64,000 nt of DNA from CAYSUS01 sp964434165. Its GTDB lineage: Bacteria; Planctomycetota; Planctomycetia; Pirellulales; Thermoguttaceae. The DNA lies in contig CAYSUS010000009.1 of the NCBI GenBank assembly GCA_964434165.1, positions 1 to 64,000 of the forward strand. The letters run 5' to 3'. The notes below the pieces were generated by a model, which did not search any database, had not been told where the DNA came from, and was given only the letters and a program-made list of their open reading frames with translations. The first letter of the stretch is position 1. Each line of letters opens with the position of its first letter. This document shows, piece after piece, positions 37,646 through 46,204 of the stretch. The position numbers and the translations under genes were made by a program.

Positions 37646-39085
37646 TCACTTCGTCTCGGTCTTCGAGTCCGGGGCCGGCCCGGGCTTCCAGACCAGGCCG
37701 CATTGTCCGCTGTACCGTCGCCACATCTGCTGCATGAAGATCGTGGGCGCGTTCGTGCCCTTGGCCCGTTCGCCGCTGGCGGCGATTCTCTGCATGAGCC
37801 GGGCCGCGTAGTCGAGGTAGGCATCGTGGTTCCATTCCTTGCGGAGGTCCATGATTCCCACGGCCAGCGCGAAACCCGGGATGGCCACGCCGTTGACGGC
37901 GCGATACGGGGTCCGCCATCCGCGGTTATCGGCCCGGGGCCTGGCGAAGTGCCGCACGCCCCATTCAGGCAGGCCGATGTCCTCGGGCTCGTAAGGCTCC
38001 TTGTCCTTCGCACGCGGATCGGGGCTCCACCGCTCGGTGTGGGTGAGTTCCACTTCCTTCCGAGTCACGTAGAAAGTCTGCTCGTCTTCCTGGAAGCGGG
38101 TCGTCCACCTGCCTACTCCCGTCATATGCTCGTCCCCCAGCAGGACGCCGGCAAAGAGAATGGGGAACTTGCGGCCCAGCCCGTGTCCGCCGTTGGCCGG
38201 CCAGCCGCCCCCGGCATCCGCAATGCCCGCCGAATCGATGCCGAACTGGACCAGGCGAATGACCAGATCCTCCTTTTTCGGTGCGCCGGGCACCTTGGAG
38301 AGATCCAGATGCACGAGCAGACTCACTTCCGCCAGAATCCTCCCCATCTCGCGGCCGTAGTTGGGCATGTTCATCGACGGGTGGACCATGGCGCCGAGAT
38401 ACTCGTGGACGTGGTCGATCCAGGGCCTGGACAGGGCCTCCAGGAGTTCCCTTGCGTCGGGAAGCGCACTGACCGGCTCCAGGTTCCTGAGCTTGCTGAA
38501 GTCCATATCCTCCACGTTGAAACGTACCGTCTTGTCATTTCCACAATAGGGCGGGCGGAAGCTCCCCTCCGGCGCCGGCTCCGGCAGCACGGTCAGAATC
38601 GCGGCGGATCGGGTCACAGGCCGCGGGGCTCTGGTGCCGCGGTTGAATGCGGGCGTGCCTTGCTCCTTGTTCGAACTGGACGTGTACAGCCAGCTCACCA
38701 TGGAGACGAGGGAGGAATGCGGCTTGAGCACGAGCGGATTCTCCGCGGAGACGGGCCTGCCGTTGGGCCGGCCGGCGTTGAGGTCTGCCCGGTAGGAGTG
38801 GATCGACCCGTCGTAGCCCTGGGTGGCCCCCGCGCCGGGATTGACCATCGAGCCGTCGTCGTCCGGCCCCGGGGCGAAGCCGGGATCGTGCAGGGCGGTC
38901 GATATGCCGACGACCGTCACCGGGCCGACGACCCAGTAGTCGCCCGTCGCGAACCGCCCCGCAGGATAGTCCCTGTCGAAGGTCCAGGTGATGCCGTGCT
39001 GCGTGACGCGGGAGGCCGCATTCAGGGAAGTGGCGGAGCAGAGCGAGAGGAGACAGGCGGCAAGAATAGCTTGCGTGCGATTCAC
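37646..39085 (-). CDS. Secreted protein of unknown function
   Basis: This 479-residue protein has a signal peptide (MNRTQAILAACLLSLCSATSLNA) and no domain I recognise. The N-terminal half has many Gly, Trp and Tyr residues in strand-like segments (ITWTFDRDYPAGRFATGDYW, VVGPVTVVGI). The C-terminal half has helix-like segments with EWNHDAYLDYAARLMQRI. It may be a secreted polysaccharide-related protein, but this is only a guess from context. GTG 39085 is preferred over ATG 39100, since AAGGAG lies six bases before the GTG. Confidence 0.7.
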   Translation of the reverse strand: MNRTQAILAACLLSLCSATSLNAASRVTQHGITWTFDRDYPAGRFATGDYWVVGPVTVVGISTALHDPGFAPGPDDDGSMVNPGAGATQGYDGSIHSYRADLNAGRPNGRPVSAENPLVLKPHSSLVSMVSWLYTSSSNKEQGTPAFNRGTRAPRPVTRSAAILTVLPEPAPEGSFRPPYCGNDKTVRFNVEDMDFSKLRNLEPVSALPDARELLEALSRPWIDHVHEYLGAMVHPSMNMPNYGREMGRILAEVSLLVHLDLSKVPGAPKKEDLVIRLVQFGIDSAGIADAGGGWPANGGHGLGRKFPILFAGVLLGDEHMTGVGRWTTRFQEDEQTFYVTRKEVELTHTERWSPDPRAKDKEPYEPEDIGLPEWGVRHFARPRADNRGWRTPYRAVNGVAIPGFALAVGIMDLRKEWNHDAYLDYAARLMQRIAASGERAKGTNAPTIFMQQMWRRYSGQCGLVWKPGPAPDSKTETK

Positions 39086-39150
39086 GTGCGACTCCTTCAT
39101 GCTCGAGGCTCTGGCTGCCTTCCCCGGCGATCATCGCTGCCGGGCCCGGC

Positions 39151-40731
39151 TCACCCTTTCTTGCTTCTCTTCTTCGGTCCCGACGCCGAGCCCGAGCTGG
39201 TGTCCTTCCGGAAGCTCAGCGGGGTGATCGTGCCTCGCACGGGCGCGAGCTGGCGGCCCTCCAGGCGGTCAACGTGCTCGGCGATGCGAAACCACTCAGC
39301 CGTCATGGCCGCGACCCGATCCGGCTGCTTCGCGGCCAGGTCGTTCCGCTCCGTGCGGTCCTGGTCCAGGTTGTAGAGCTCCCAGCGGCCCAGCTTCGCG
39401 GAGACGAGTTTCCACGGCCCCTGACGCAAGGCGCGGTCGGTTCCGAAGTGGAAGTACAGGGTCTCGTGCGGCTCGCGCGTCTGGCCGCGGAACACCGGGA
39501 GCAGTGACTTGCCTTGAAGCGGGTCGATCATCCGCTCGCCGATCCGGCGGGGATAGGTGGCGCCGGCCAGATCGATGAACGTGGCCATGAAGTCGATCAG
39601 GTGCCCGGGCTGCCGGGTGATCGAGCCGGGCTCGACCTCGAGCCCTGCGGGCCAATGGACGATCAGCGGCGAGGAGATGCCGCCCTCATGCTGGTTCTGC
39701 TTGTACAGGCGAAACGGCGTGTTGCCGACGTGGGCCCAACTGGCGTCGTAGGTCCAGTAGGATTTCGCATCCCAGGGATCCAGGTAGCGCCCCCGCGTCC
39801 GCTCGAACGGACACGCGCCGTTGTCCGAACAGAAGAGGATCAGCGTGTTCTCGAAGATGCCCTTCTCCTTCAAGAAGCCCACGAGCCGGCCCACGTTCTG
39901 GTCCACGATGTCGACCATGGCGGCAAAGACCTCCATGCGGTCGGCCTCCCACTCGCGTTCCTCGTCGCTCAAGCTGTCCCAGGCGGGAATGTGGTCGGGC
40001 CGCGGACTGAGCCTCCATTTCGCCGGCAGAAGGCCCGACTCGATCTGGCGGCGGTGCCGCTGCCGGCGCAGCTCGTCCCAACCGTCGTCGTAGCGGCCGT
40101 CGTACTTGCGGACCGCTTCCTCCGGGGCCTGGAGGGGGTAATGCGGGGCGTTGTACGCGGCGTAGAGCAGAAACGGCTTGTCCTTGCGGGTCGCCTCGTC
40201 GAGGAACTCCAGCGCGAAGTCCGTGATGGCATGCGTCGTGTAGAAAGAGCGCCCGTTGAGCGTCTCGGGCACCTGCCAGGGCTCCCCGTTGAGCCGGAAC
40301 GTGCGATCGCCCGTGAAGAAGTTGGTGGCGCCGGACAGATGCCCCCAGTAGCGCCCGAAGCCGAAATCCGTGGGTTGCCGGCTGAGGTGCCACTTGCCGA
40401 CCATCGCGGTGAAGTACCCCGCGTCGGAAAGCACCTCGGCGATCGTGGCGCCTCGGCTCAGCTTCGTGCTTCCGGCCTGGTCGCAGTACAGCCCCGTGAG
40501 CAGCGAGACGCGCGACGAGTGGCACTTGGCCGTATTGTAGAACTGCGTGAATCGCAGGCCGTCCGCGGCCAGCCTGTCGAGGTTCGGAGTTTCGATCTCC
40601 GAGCCGTAGCATCCCAGGTCCGCAAACCCCAGGTCGTCCACCATGATGAGGACGATGTTCGGCCGCTCCGCGGCGGCTGCCAGGGCCGGAGCGAGAATCA
40701 GGCAGATCACGGCGAGGACGAATCGAGACAT
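39151..40731 (-). CDS. Secreted sulfatase with CHSSR active site
   Basis: This 526-residue protein has a signal peptide (MSRFVLAVICLILAPALAAA) and the sulfatase core. Metal-binding aspartates are D32-D33 (MVDDLGFADLG). The modified cysteine is C70 in KCHSSRVSLLTG, in which the usual proline is Ser; the Arg is kept. FCSDNGACPFERTRG contains the second metal-binding section. It should hydrolyse sulfate esters in the periplasm. The ribosome binding site GGAGGG precedes ATG 40731. A Lys/Ser-rich tail (SGSASGPKKRSKKG) ends the protein. Confidence 0.9.
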   Translation of the reverse strand: MSRFVLAVICLILAPALAAAAERPNIVLIMVDDLGFADLGCYGSEIETPNLDRLAADGLRFTQFYNTAKCHSSRVSLLTGLYCDQAGSTKLSRGATIAEVLSDAGYFTAMVGKWHLSRQPTDFGFGRYWGHLSGATNFFTGDRTFRLNGEPWQVPETLNGRSFYTTHAITDFALEFLDEATRKDKPFLLYAAYNAPHYPLQAPEEAVRKYDGRYDDGWDELRRQRHRRQIESGLLPAKWRLSPRPDHIPAWDSLSDEEREWEADRMEVFAAMVDIVDQNVGRLVGFLKEKGIFENTLILFCSDNGACPFERTRGRYLDPWDAKSYWTYDASWAHVGNTPFRLYKQNQHEGGISSPLIVHWPAGLEVEPGSITRQPGHLIDFMATFIDLAGATYPRRIGERMIDPLQGKSLLPVFRGQTREPHETLYFHFGTDRALRQGPWKLVSAKLGRWELYNLDQDRTERNDLAAKQPDRVAAMTAEWFRIAEHVDRLEGRQLAPVRGTITPLSFRKDTSSGSASGPKKRSKKG

Positions 40732-41039
40732 GCGGAATTCCCTCCGGAAGCCGACTGGGGTGAGGTGACGCCGACAGCAGCGGCGCAGTTGCGCTCCCAT
40801 ATCCCGTGGGCCTGCGCGACGACCCGCCAGGCGGCTGCGTGCCGGCAGGACGATCGTACGCACCAGGTGACCGGGCGCCCCATTATACCCGCCCCACCGT
40901 GGCACACACCTGTTCGCTCGTCGTGGTGGGCGGCGGACCCGAAACGCGCGCGGTCCAGGGGTGCCGCAAACGAACCTCGATCCCCCGCGCGTGTCCTTTC
41001 TCGCAGGAACGGAGAATTCCTTCGACCAAAACAGGTTCT
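40732..41039. other. Divergent spacer between sulfatase and HNH genes
   Basis: No gene was found in these 308 bases. A perfect TATAAT -10 sequence on the minus strand at 40882-40887 could serve the sulfatase, but lacks a good -35 box. Confidence 0.5.
40882..40887 (-). promoter_or_regulatory. Isolated TATAAT -10 box
   Basis: A perfect TATAAT on the minus strand, about 150 bases before the sulfatase start. No -35 match lies at the usual distance. Confidence 0.2.
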
Positions 41040-41633
41040 ATGACCGACGTCCTCAATCAACCGACGCTCGTGCTCAACCGCAACTGGCAGCCGGTCCACG
41101 TGGCCACGGTCGCCCGGGCCCTGGTGCTGCTGTGGAACCGCCGGGCGATCGTCGTCGACCCCAAGGACTTCCGGACCTACGCCTGGGCGGACTGGGCCGG
41201 GATGGAGCCCCGCGACGGCGAGCGTTTCATCCAGGCGGTGAGCGTGCGCCTCCGCGTGCCGGAGGTGGTCACGCTGCTGGCCTACGACCGCCTGCCCGAG
41301 GCCGAGGTCACCTTCAGCCGGCGCAACCTGTTCAAGCGCGACCGGTTCACGTGTCAGTACTGCGGCGCCCAGCCGGGCAGCGCGGAGCTGACCATCGACC
41401 ACGTCGTGCCGCGAGCGCAGGGCGGGGTCACCGCCTGGACCAACTGCGTGCTGGCCTGCGTGCCGTGCAACAAGCGAAAGGCCGACCGCACGCCGGAGCA
41501 GGCGCGGATGCGTCTGCGCCGCCGGCCCGAGCGCCCACGGTGGAAGCCGGTCTATGCCTGGCACGGCGAGCGGATCGCCAACTGGAGTCGATTCGTCAGC
41601 GAAGCGTACTGGAACGTCGAGTTGGAGGAGTAG
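41040..41633 (+). CDS. HNH endonuclease
   Basis: This 197-residue protein has a C-terminal HNH nuclease domain. The metal-binding and catalytic elements are CQYCG, TIDHVVPRAQGG and CVPCNKRKADRT. The N-terminal half (LNQPTLVLNRNWQPVHV, VARALVLLW) is typical of a stand-alone family widespread in bacteria. The role is unknown; DNA repair or phage defence is possible. No methylase, toxin or mobile gene is near. Confidence 0.88.
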   Translation: MTDVLNQPTLVLNRNWQPVHVATVARALVLLWNRRAIVVDPKDFRTYAWADWAGMEPRDGERFIQAVSVRLRVPEVVTLLAYDRLPEAEVTFSRRNLFKRDRFTCQYCGAQPGSAELTIDHVVPRAQGGVTAWTNCVLACVPCNKRKADRTPEQARMRLRRRPERPRWKPVYAWHGERIANWSRFVSEAYWNVELEE

Positions 41634-41701
41634 CGCGCCCACGGCAGGGGTCGGGAGTCCAGTCTCGGCGCGGCGCTTCGCGCGTGGTAGCGCTGGGCTG
41701 A

Positions 41702-41718
41702 GGGTCGGCGCCCGACCC
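41702..41718. terminator. Hairpin between convergent genes
   Basis: GGGTCGG and CCGACCC surround a CGC loop, between the HNH and phosphatase stops. There is no T-tract. Confidence 0.4.
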
Positions 41719-41730
41719 CCTTCGCCACGC

Positions 41731-42471
41731 CTAAAGTACCTCGGCGGCGAGGAACGTCACGTCGTCGTGGTCCAGGCGGCCGTCGCTGTGGGCGTCCAGG
41801 GCGCGGAGCACGGCCTCCTTCAAACCGGCCAGGTCGCGGCCAGCCGCGGCGTTGAGCGTCTCGATCAACCGCTCCGTGCCGAAGGGCTCCTCCCCGAGGC
41901 CGGGGGCCTCGACCAATCCGTCCGTGTAGAGGAAGAACCGGTCGCCGGTCCCCAGCGGCAGCGAATCCTGGTGATAAGGCGCCGAGGGCTCAACGCCCAG
42001 CGGCAGGTTGGCCACTTCCGCCCCCTGGCTCAGATCGACCGGGCGCCACCGCGGGTCAGCCGCCATCCAGACCAGCAGCGGCGGGTGGCCGGCGTAGGCG
42101 TAGTAGAGGTTCGAATCGCCTCGGTAGTAGGCGGCCACGGCCGCGGTGGCCATGGGCTTGTGACCCCACCGGCTCGCCATGCGGCTTAGGTCCGAGAGCA
42201 TCTCGCCCTGCGAGTTGTCGTTGGTGTGGGCGACCATCAGCTCGTAGAGCGACTGGCTGATGGCGCTGACCGGCTCGCCGTGGCCGGCCACGTCGGCCAG
42301 GACGATGCGGCTGAGGAGCCCCTGCGCGCACACGCTGAAGTAGTACACGTCGCCGCCCCGCCCGCCCTGGCACGGCCGGGAGAACAGCGCCGCGGCGATC
42401 CCGCCCGTGGAGGTGTGCAGGTCCTCGCCCCGGATTCCTCCCCAAACCTGGTTGCAGGCCAATGTCTGCAT
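41731..42471 (-). CDS. SpoIIE/PP2C-type serine phosphatase
   Basis: This 246-residue protein is a lone SpoIIE (RsbU-like) phosphatase domain. Metal-binding and core elements are GGDVYYFSVC, VLADVAGHGEP, and FFLYTDGLVEA. The last part LDHDDVTFLAAEVL keeps the final metal-binding Asp. It would dephosphorylate an anti-sigma-factor antagonist in a partner-switching system. No sensor, kinase or antagonist is encoded adjacent. ATG 42471 follows GGAGA. A TACAAT at 42516-42521 could be the -10 box; the repeat at 42529-42560 would then overlap the -35 position. Confidence 0.85.
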   Translation of the reverse strand: MQTLACNQVWGGIRGEDLHTSTGGIAAALFSRPCQGGRGGDVYYFSVCAQGLLSRIVLADVAGHGEPVSAISQSLYELMVAHTNDNSQGEMLSDLSRMASRWGHKPMATAAVAAYYRGDSNLYYAYAGHPPLLVWMAADPRWRPVDLSQGAEVANLPLGVEPSAPYHQDSLPLGTGDRFFLYTDGLVEAPGLGEEPFGTERLIETLNAAAGRDLAGLKEAVLRALDAHSDGRLDHDDVTFLAAEVL

Positions 42472-42528
42472 GATCGTCTCCGTGTTCGGCGCGCAAGTGA
42501 ATCCGCGATCCGCGAATTGTACGCGGGG

Positions 42529-42560
42529 AGACTTCCGAAGTCTCGAAGACTTCGGAAGTC
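42529..42560. repeat. Palindromic repeat family C, copy 1
   Basis: Arms GACTTCCGAAGTCT (42530-42543) and AGACTTCGGAAGTC (42547-42560) surround a CGA loop. Each arm is itself almost palindromic. It lies just upstream of the phosphatase gene. Confidence 0.85.
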
Positions 42561-42602
42561 CGGAAACACAAGCGTCATGCGTGACATTCAGCCTTCGATA
42601 CA

Positions 42603-42631
42603 TCCGAAGCCTCGAGGACTTCGGAAGTCCG
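42603..42631. repeat. Palindromic repeat family C, copy 2 (degraded)
   Basis: A degraded copy containing CCGAAGCC and GGACTTCGGAAG about 40 bases from copy 1, immediately after the ThuA stop codon. Confidence 0.6.
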
Positions 42632-42636
42632 GCCCC

Positions 42637-43569
42637 TCAGTCCTCGGGGCACAGGGCCGGCTCGGGCTGGACATCGAGCTTGGCGCTGGGCGTGGCATCG
42701 GCTTCCATGTCGCCGAGGGCCCACTGGATGCCGTCGAGGTAGTGCTGCATGACGGCCGGGTGCTGGAAGACCTCCTTGTTGTGCCCCAGCGAGCAGTAGA
42801 AGACGCGCCCGTTGCCGAGCGTCCGAATCCACGAGACCGCGTTGTCGTTGTCCTTGCGGCTCCCGCCCGGCTTCTTATTCCGTTCCTTGGTCATGTCGAG
42901 GCTCACCAGCACGCGGAGGTTCTCGCGCGAGTAGGGGTCCTTCATGCGATAGATCTCGTCCTTCAAAAGAAAACCCTGGCTGTTGAACCCTTTGCAGAGC
43001 GGGTGCCGCGGCTCGTCGATCTTGAAGGCCCAGGTGCCACCCGCACCCCAGGGGTGGCCGTGGAACAGGCCGCCCATCATGGCCGCGCCCTCGGGCCAGT
43101 CGTAGAAGTTGTCGGTGGCCGCGTGCACGCCGATGATCCCCTTGCCGCCCTGGACGAAGTCGAGGATCGCCTCGCGCTGCTTCTCGTCGAGCTTCAGCCG
43201 CGTGGTGTTGTTCAGCACGATCGCGTCGTACTTGTTGAGATTCTCGGGGGTGAGGGCCGTGTAATCGTCGGTCACGTCTGCTTGGAACGCCCCGGTCTTC
43301 TGGCCGAGCATCTCGAAGGCCTTGTTGGCCAGCGGGATCACCCCGTGGTAGAAGCCCTCGCACTTGCAGAAGACGAGGATCTTCCGGTCCCGCTCGGGCT
43401 TCACGGTGGGGTTTTCGGGCAATGCCTCCTCCACCTTCTTGAGGTCGGCCTCGCTGGGCTGTTTACCCTTCTTCTGGGCGCACGCGGGCGCGATCAGCAA
43501 GCCGGCCACGACGGCCGCGGCGGTGAGGGCCGAGAGGAGCCGACGGGCACCCGAGTTGAAGCTTCGCAT
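42637..43569 (-). CDS. ThuA-like domain protein
   Basis: This 310-residue protein has a signal peptide (MRSFNSGARRLLSALTAAAVVAGLLIAPACA) and a ThuA-like domain. Key elements are ILVFCKCEGFYHGVIP, DAIVLNNTTRL, GIIGVHAATDNFYDWPEG and NGRVFYCSLGHNKE. ThuA proteins are related to class I glutamine amidotransferases. They act in carbohydrate use, often with oxidoreductases, and exported copies are common in planctomycetes. ATG 43569 follows AGGAAGGA. Confidence 0.88.
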   Translation of the reverse strand: MRSFNSGARRLLSALTAAAVVAGLLIAPACAQKKGKQPSEADLKKVEEALPENPTVKPERDRKILVFCKCEGFYHGVIPLANKAFEMLGQKTGAFQADVTDDYTALTPENLNKYDAIVLNNTTRLKLDEKQREAILDFVQGGKGIIGVHAATDNFYDWPEGAAMMGGLFHGHPWGAGGTWAFKIDEPRHPLCKGFNSQGFLLKDEIYRMKDPYSRENLRVLVSLDMTKERNKKPGGSRKDNDNAVSWIRTLGNGRVFYCSLGHNKEVFQHPAVMQHYLDGIQWALGDMEADATPSAKLDVQPEPALCPED

Positions 43570-43938
43570 GTTCCTTCCTTTCGTCGGTTGGGGGCAAGAC
43601 CGAAACAGACACGTCGAAAGACCCATTATCGCGAGGGGCCGCGAGGCGGGAAAGTGCCGCGGCCAGCGGAGATCGCCAACTGCACCGACACGGGAAGCTA
43701 GCGCGGTGTATCCCGCGCAACCTGCATTCAGACAAGCAGTTGCGTCTGACCGCGTGCGGGCGGTCCCGGCTCGGCGAGCAGGCGGCCAGAAGCTGGAACT
43801 GATGGCCTTGCGTCCTGGCCGGGGCCGAGTAGAATCAGGGGTGTTACGTGCGGCAGGAATGTAATACCACCCGCTCCCGCCGCCCTGCACCCCACCGAAT
43901 CGGCCGCCCCCAGAGTCCCGCCCCAAGGAGTCGCCCCC
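43570..43938. other. Divergent spacer between ThuA and PEP-CTERM genes
   Basis: No gene was found in these 369 bases. A promoter match facing the PEP-CTERM gene is at 43809-43836. Confidence 0.5.
43809..43836 (+). promoter_or_regulatory. Candidate promoter of the PEP-CTERM gene
   Basis: TTGCGT (43809-43814) and TAGAAT (43831-43836) are separated by 16 bases, about 100 bases before the start codon. Confidence 0.35.
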
Positions 43939-45045
43939 ATGAGTTTCGCACCCCGGATGCCGATCCCCGCCCGACGCGCCGTGCGGGCTGCGTCGCTGAT
44001 CCTGGTCGTTTTGGCCGTCGCGCAAGGCTCGCCGGCCCCGGCCGATCCGGTGTGGGAGGACCTGCCCGTCACGCCCTTCTCCGAGATGCAGGCCGTGGAT
44101 GCCGACGGCTCGGGAGCCTGGACCTTGCCCGCGAACCCCGCGTCTCCCAGCGGCGTGGCGTACAAACTGGTCGGCGTGGTCCTCAACAACCCGGGCGACA
44201 TGCTCGACAGCACGCCGAACTACATCCCCAGCTCGACCGACCCCTCGACGATCTGGCAGCTTGGCGGCATGTGGCAGGTCTTCATTCAGGCCGTGGAGCC
44301 GAACGACTACGGCGGATCGGCCCTGTGGATGGGGCAGAACTACGGAAACACGGGCGGGCTCTACGGCCACTTTCCCGACACGGCCTACAGCTACCCCGAT
44401 GATGATTGGCTGGCCGAAATCGCGCGCGTGAGCCTCCACGGCACGCTCAAGGCCGGCGACCTGGTGGAAGTTCGCGCCCGGGCGGGGCTGTTCCACGCCG
44501 GCAAGCTCAACTGCAACGAGCAGCACGACAACGACCCGAACTTCGACTTCGACGTCGTGCTCTTGCAGCCCGCAGACGCGGACTCCCTGCCTTCTCCAAC
44601 CCCGCTCACGCTCAGTGCGATCAAGACCGCCGACGACCTGTTCAACTCGGAGCAGGCCGGTTTCGACATCGCAGACCGCGCCGACTTGGCCAACCCCGAG
44701 CACTACCAGGCGACTCTCGTGGAGCTTCAAGACGTGTGGCTCCTCGACGCGGTGGGATGGTCCGATGACGGTACCGTGACGGTCACTGACGGGGTGCGCA
44801 CGCTGCCCATGAAGCTCGGGCTCAACGGGTTCGACGAGGTCGCACCGCCGACCGGCACGTTCGACGTGGTGGGCATCTTCGATCAGGAAGGCTGGAACCT
44901 CAAGGGCGACTACCGCCTGTGGGTCATGGACGCCGGGCAGTTCGGCGAAGCGGCAATCGTGCCCGAGCCCGGCACCGCCGTGCTGGCCGCGTTGGGCGCC
45001 GCGCTGTGCCTGGTCTTTCGCGTGGCCCGCCGAGAAGTGACGTAA
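43939..45045 (+). CDS. PEP-CTERM sorting-domain protein
   Basis: This 368-residue exported protein has an N-terminal signal (RRAVRAASLILVVLAVAQGS) and a C-terminal PEP-CTERM signal: VPEPGT, a hydrophobic stretch and a basic end (RVARREVT). The signal marks it for processing by an exosortase and linkage to extracellular material. The body has no domain I recognise. AAGGAG precedes ATG 43939. The DUF1559 gene starts 17 bases later, so they may be one transcript. No exosortase gene is in the window. Confidence 0.85.
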   Translation: MSFAPRMPIPARRAVRAASLILVVLAVAQGSPAPADPVWEDLPVTPFSEMQAVDADGSGAWTLPANPASPSGVAYKLVGVVLNNPGDMLDSTPNYIPSSTDPSTIWQLGGMWQVFIQAVEPNDYGGSALWMGQNYGNTGGLYGHFPDTAYSYPDDDWLAEIARVSLHGTLKAGDLVEVRARAGLFHAGKLNCNEQHDNDPNFDFDVVLLQPADADSLPSPTPLTLSAIKTADDLFNSEQAGFDIADRADLANPEHYQATLVELQDVWLLDAVGWSDDGTVTVTDGVRTLPMKLGLNGFDEVAPPTGTFDVVGIFDQEGWNLKGDYRLWVMDAGQFGEAAIVPEPGTAVLAALGAALCLVFRVARREVT

Positions 45046-45061
45046 GCGTGGAGGGAATCCC

Positions 45062-46027
45062 GTGCGGCACCGCCGAGGATTTACGCTCGTCGAGCTACTG
45101 GTGGTGATCGCCATCATCGGCATCCTCATCGCGCTACTGCTGCCGGCCGTGCAGGCGGCGCGCGAGGCGGCGCGCCGTGCGAGCTGCACGAACAACCTCA
45201 AACAGGTCGGCCTGGCCGTCCACAACTACCACGCCTCCAATCGCTGCTTCCCGCCCGGCAACATCATCAGGGAGGCCGGCGTGTGCACGGGCGGGCGCGA
45301 GTTCCAGTCGGACGACGCCACTTGCTGGTTGATCTCGATCCTGCCCTTTCTCGAGCAGCGGGCCCTGTACGACCGGTACGACTTCTCCGCATACAACGAG
45401 TCGGAGCCGAACAAGGCAGTGCGCGAGACGTCGGTGGCCGCCTACGTGTGCCCTTCCGACCTGGCGACCTCCAAAGTCATGATCCCTGCCCGAGGGCCTG
45501 CGGCGGAGTACAACGGCGCGGTCCCCTACATGCCCGGCTCGTACCGCGGCGTGTCCGGTCGAAGCGACGGCTACCGCTACCTCGATTCCGGGGCCATCAC
45601 CAGCTACCCGGCCGACTGGCGCGGTCCGATTCACACGGTCGGCGTGTATGGCTTCACCACCGAATCGATCGACTTCGTCACCGACGGGACCTCGAACACT
45701 CTGCTGGCCGGCGAATCGACCACGCGGACCAATCGGGGATATCGCACGTTCTGGGCCTACTCATACTCCTTCTACACCATGTCGGCGGCCACGACCGGCC
45801 AGCCGCGCACACTCCACGGGGCCGACTACGACCGTTGTGCCGCCGAGGGGGGTACCGGCAAGGAGGAACCCTGCCGTCGCGGCTGGGGCAGCTTCCACGC
45901 CGGGGGGATGAACTTCGCCGTCTGCGACGGCTCGGTGCGATTCATCCCCGAGACGATCGACATCGAGGTCTTCGCCCAGCTCTCCACGATCGGCGGCGGC
46001 GAGCTGGCCCAGATGCCGGGGGATTGA
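45062..46027 (+). CDS. DUF1559 protein (pilin-like, H-X9-DG)
   Basis: This 321-residue protein has a type IV pilin-like N-terminal methylation motif (RRGFTLVELLVVIAIIGILI), cut by a prepilin peptidase. The DUF1559 domain follows, with CTNNLKQVGLAVHNYH near its start. The C-terminal H-X9-DG motif is complete (His-Ala-Gly-Gly to Cys-Asp-Gly). These proteins are greatly expanded in planctomycetes, where they may form fibres or bind substrates at the cell surface; function is unproven. The start is GTG 45062 after GGAGGG. Confidence 0.92.
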   Translation: MRHRRGFTLVELLVVIAIIGILIALLLPAVQAAREAARRASCTNNLKQVGLAVHNYHASNRCFPPGNIIREAGVCTGGREFQSDDATCWLISILPFLEQRALYDRYDFSAYNESEPNKAVRETSVAAYVCPSDLATSKVMIPARGPAAEYNGAVPYMPGSYRGVSGRSDGYRYLDSGAITSYPADWRGPIHTVGVYGFTTESIDFVTDGTSNTLLAGESTTRTNRGYRTFWAYSYSFYTMSAATTGQPRTLHGADYDRCAAEGGTGKEEPCRRGWGSFHAGGMNFAVCDGSVRFIPETIDIEVFAQLSTIGGGELAQMPGD

Positions 46028-46058
46028 GCCGGAGCTCTGGTTCGCACGCTCTGTCCGA

Positions 46059-46093
46059 GCTCTCGACCCCACGCTCCGCGTGGGGACGAGAGC
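46059..46093. repeat. Palindromic repeat family B, copy 4 (long hairpin)
   Basis: Sixteen-base arms with one mismatch (GCTCTCGACCCCACGC and GCGTGGGGACGAGAGC) surround TCC. It lies 31 bases after the DUF1559 stop and could end transcription. Confidence 0.75.
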
Positions 46094-46204
46094 CAACCCC
46101 TCGATGGAACGGCGATTTGTTGGCGTTCCGTTGCGGGGCTTGCCTGAGGAGTGTGGGTTGATAGTCTTGTAACGGCTTCCACTATTCCCCAGGAGTCCCT
46201 GGTC

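Noticed and set aside
41040..41633. HNH gene as part of a restriction or homing system
   Set aside because: No methyltransferase, intron or mobile element borders it.
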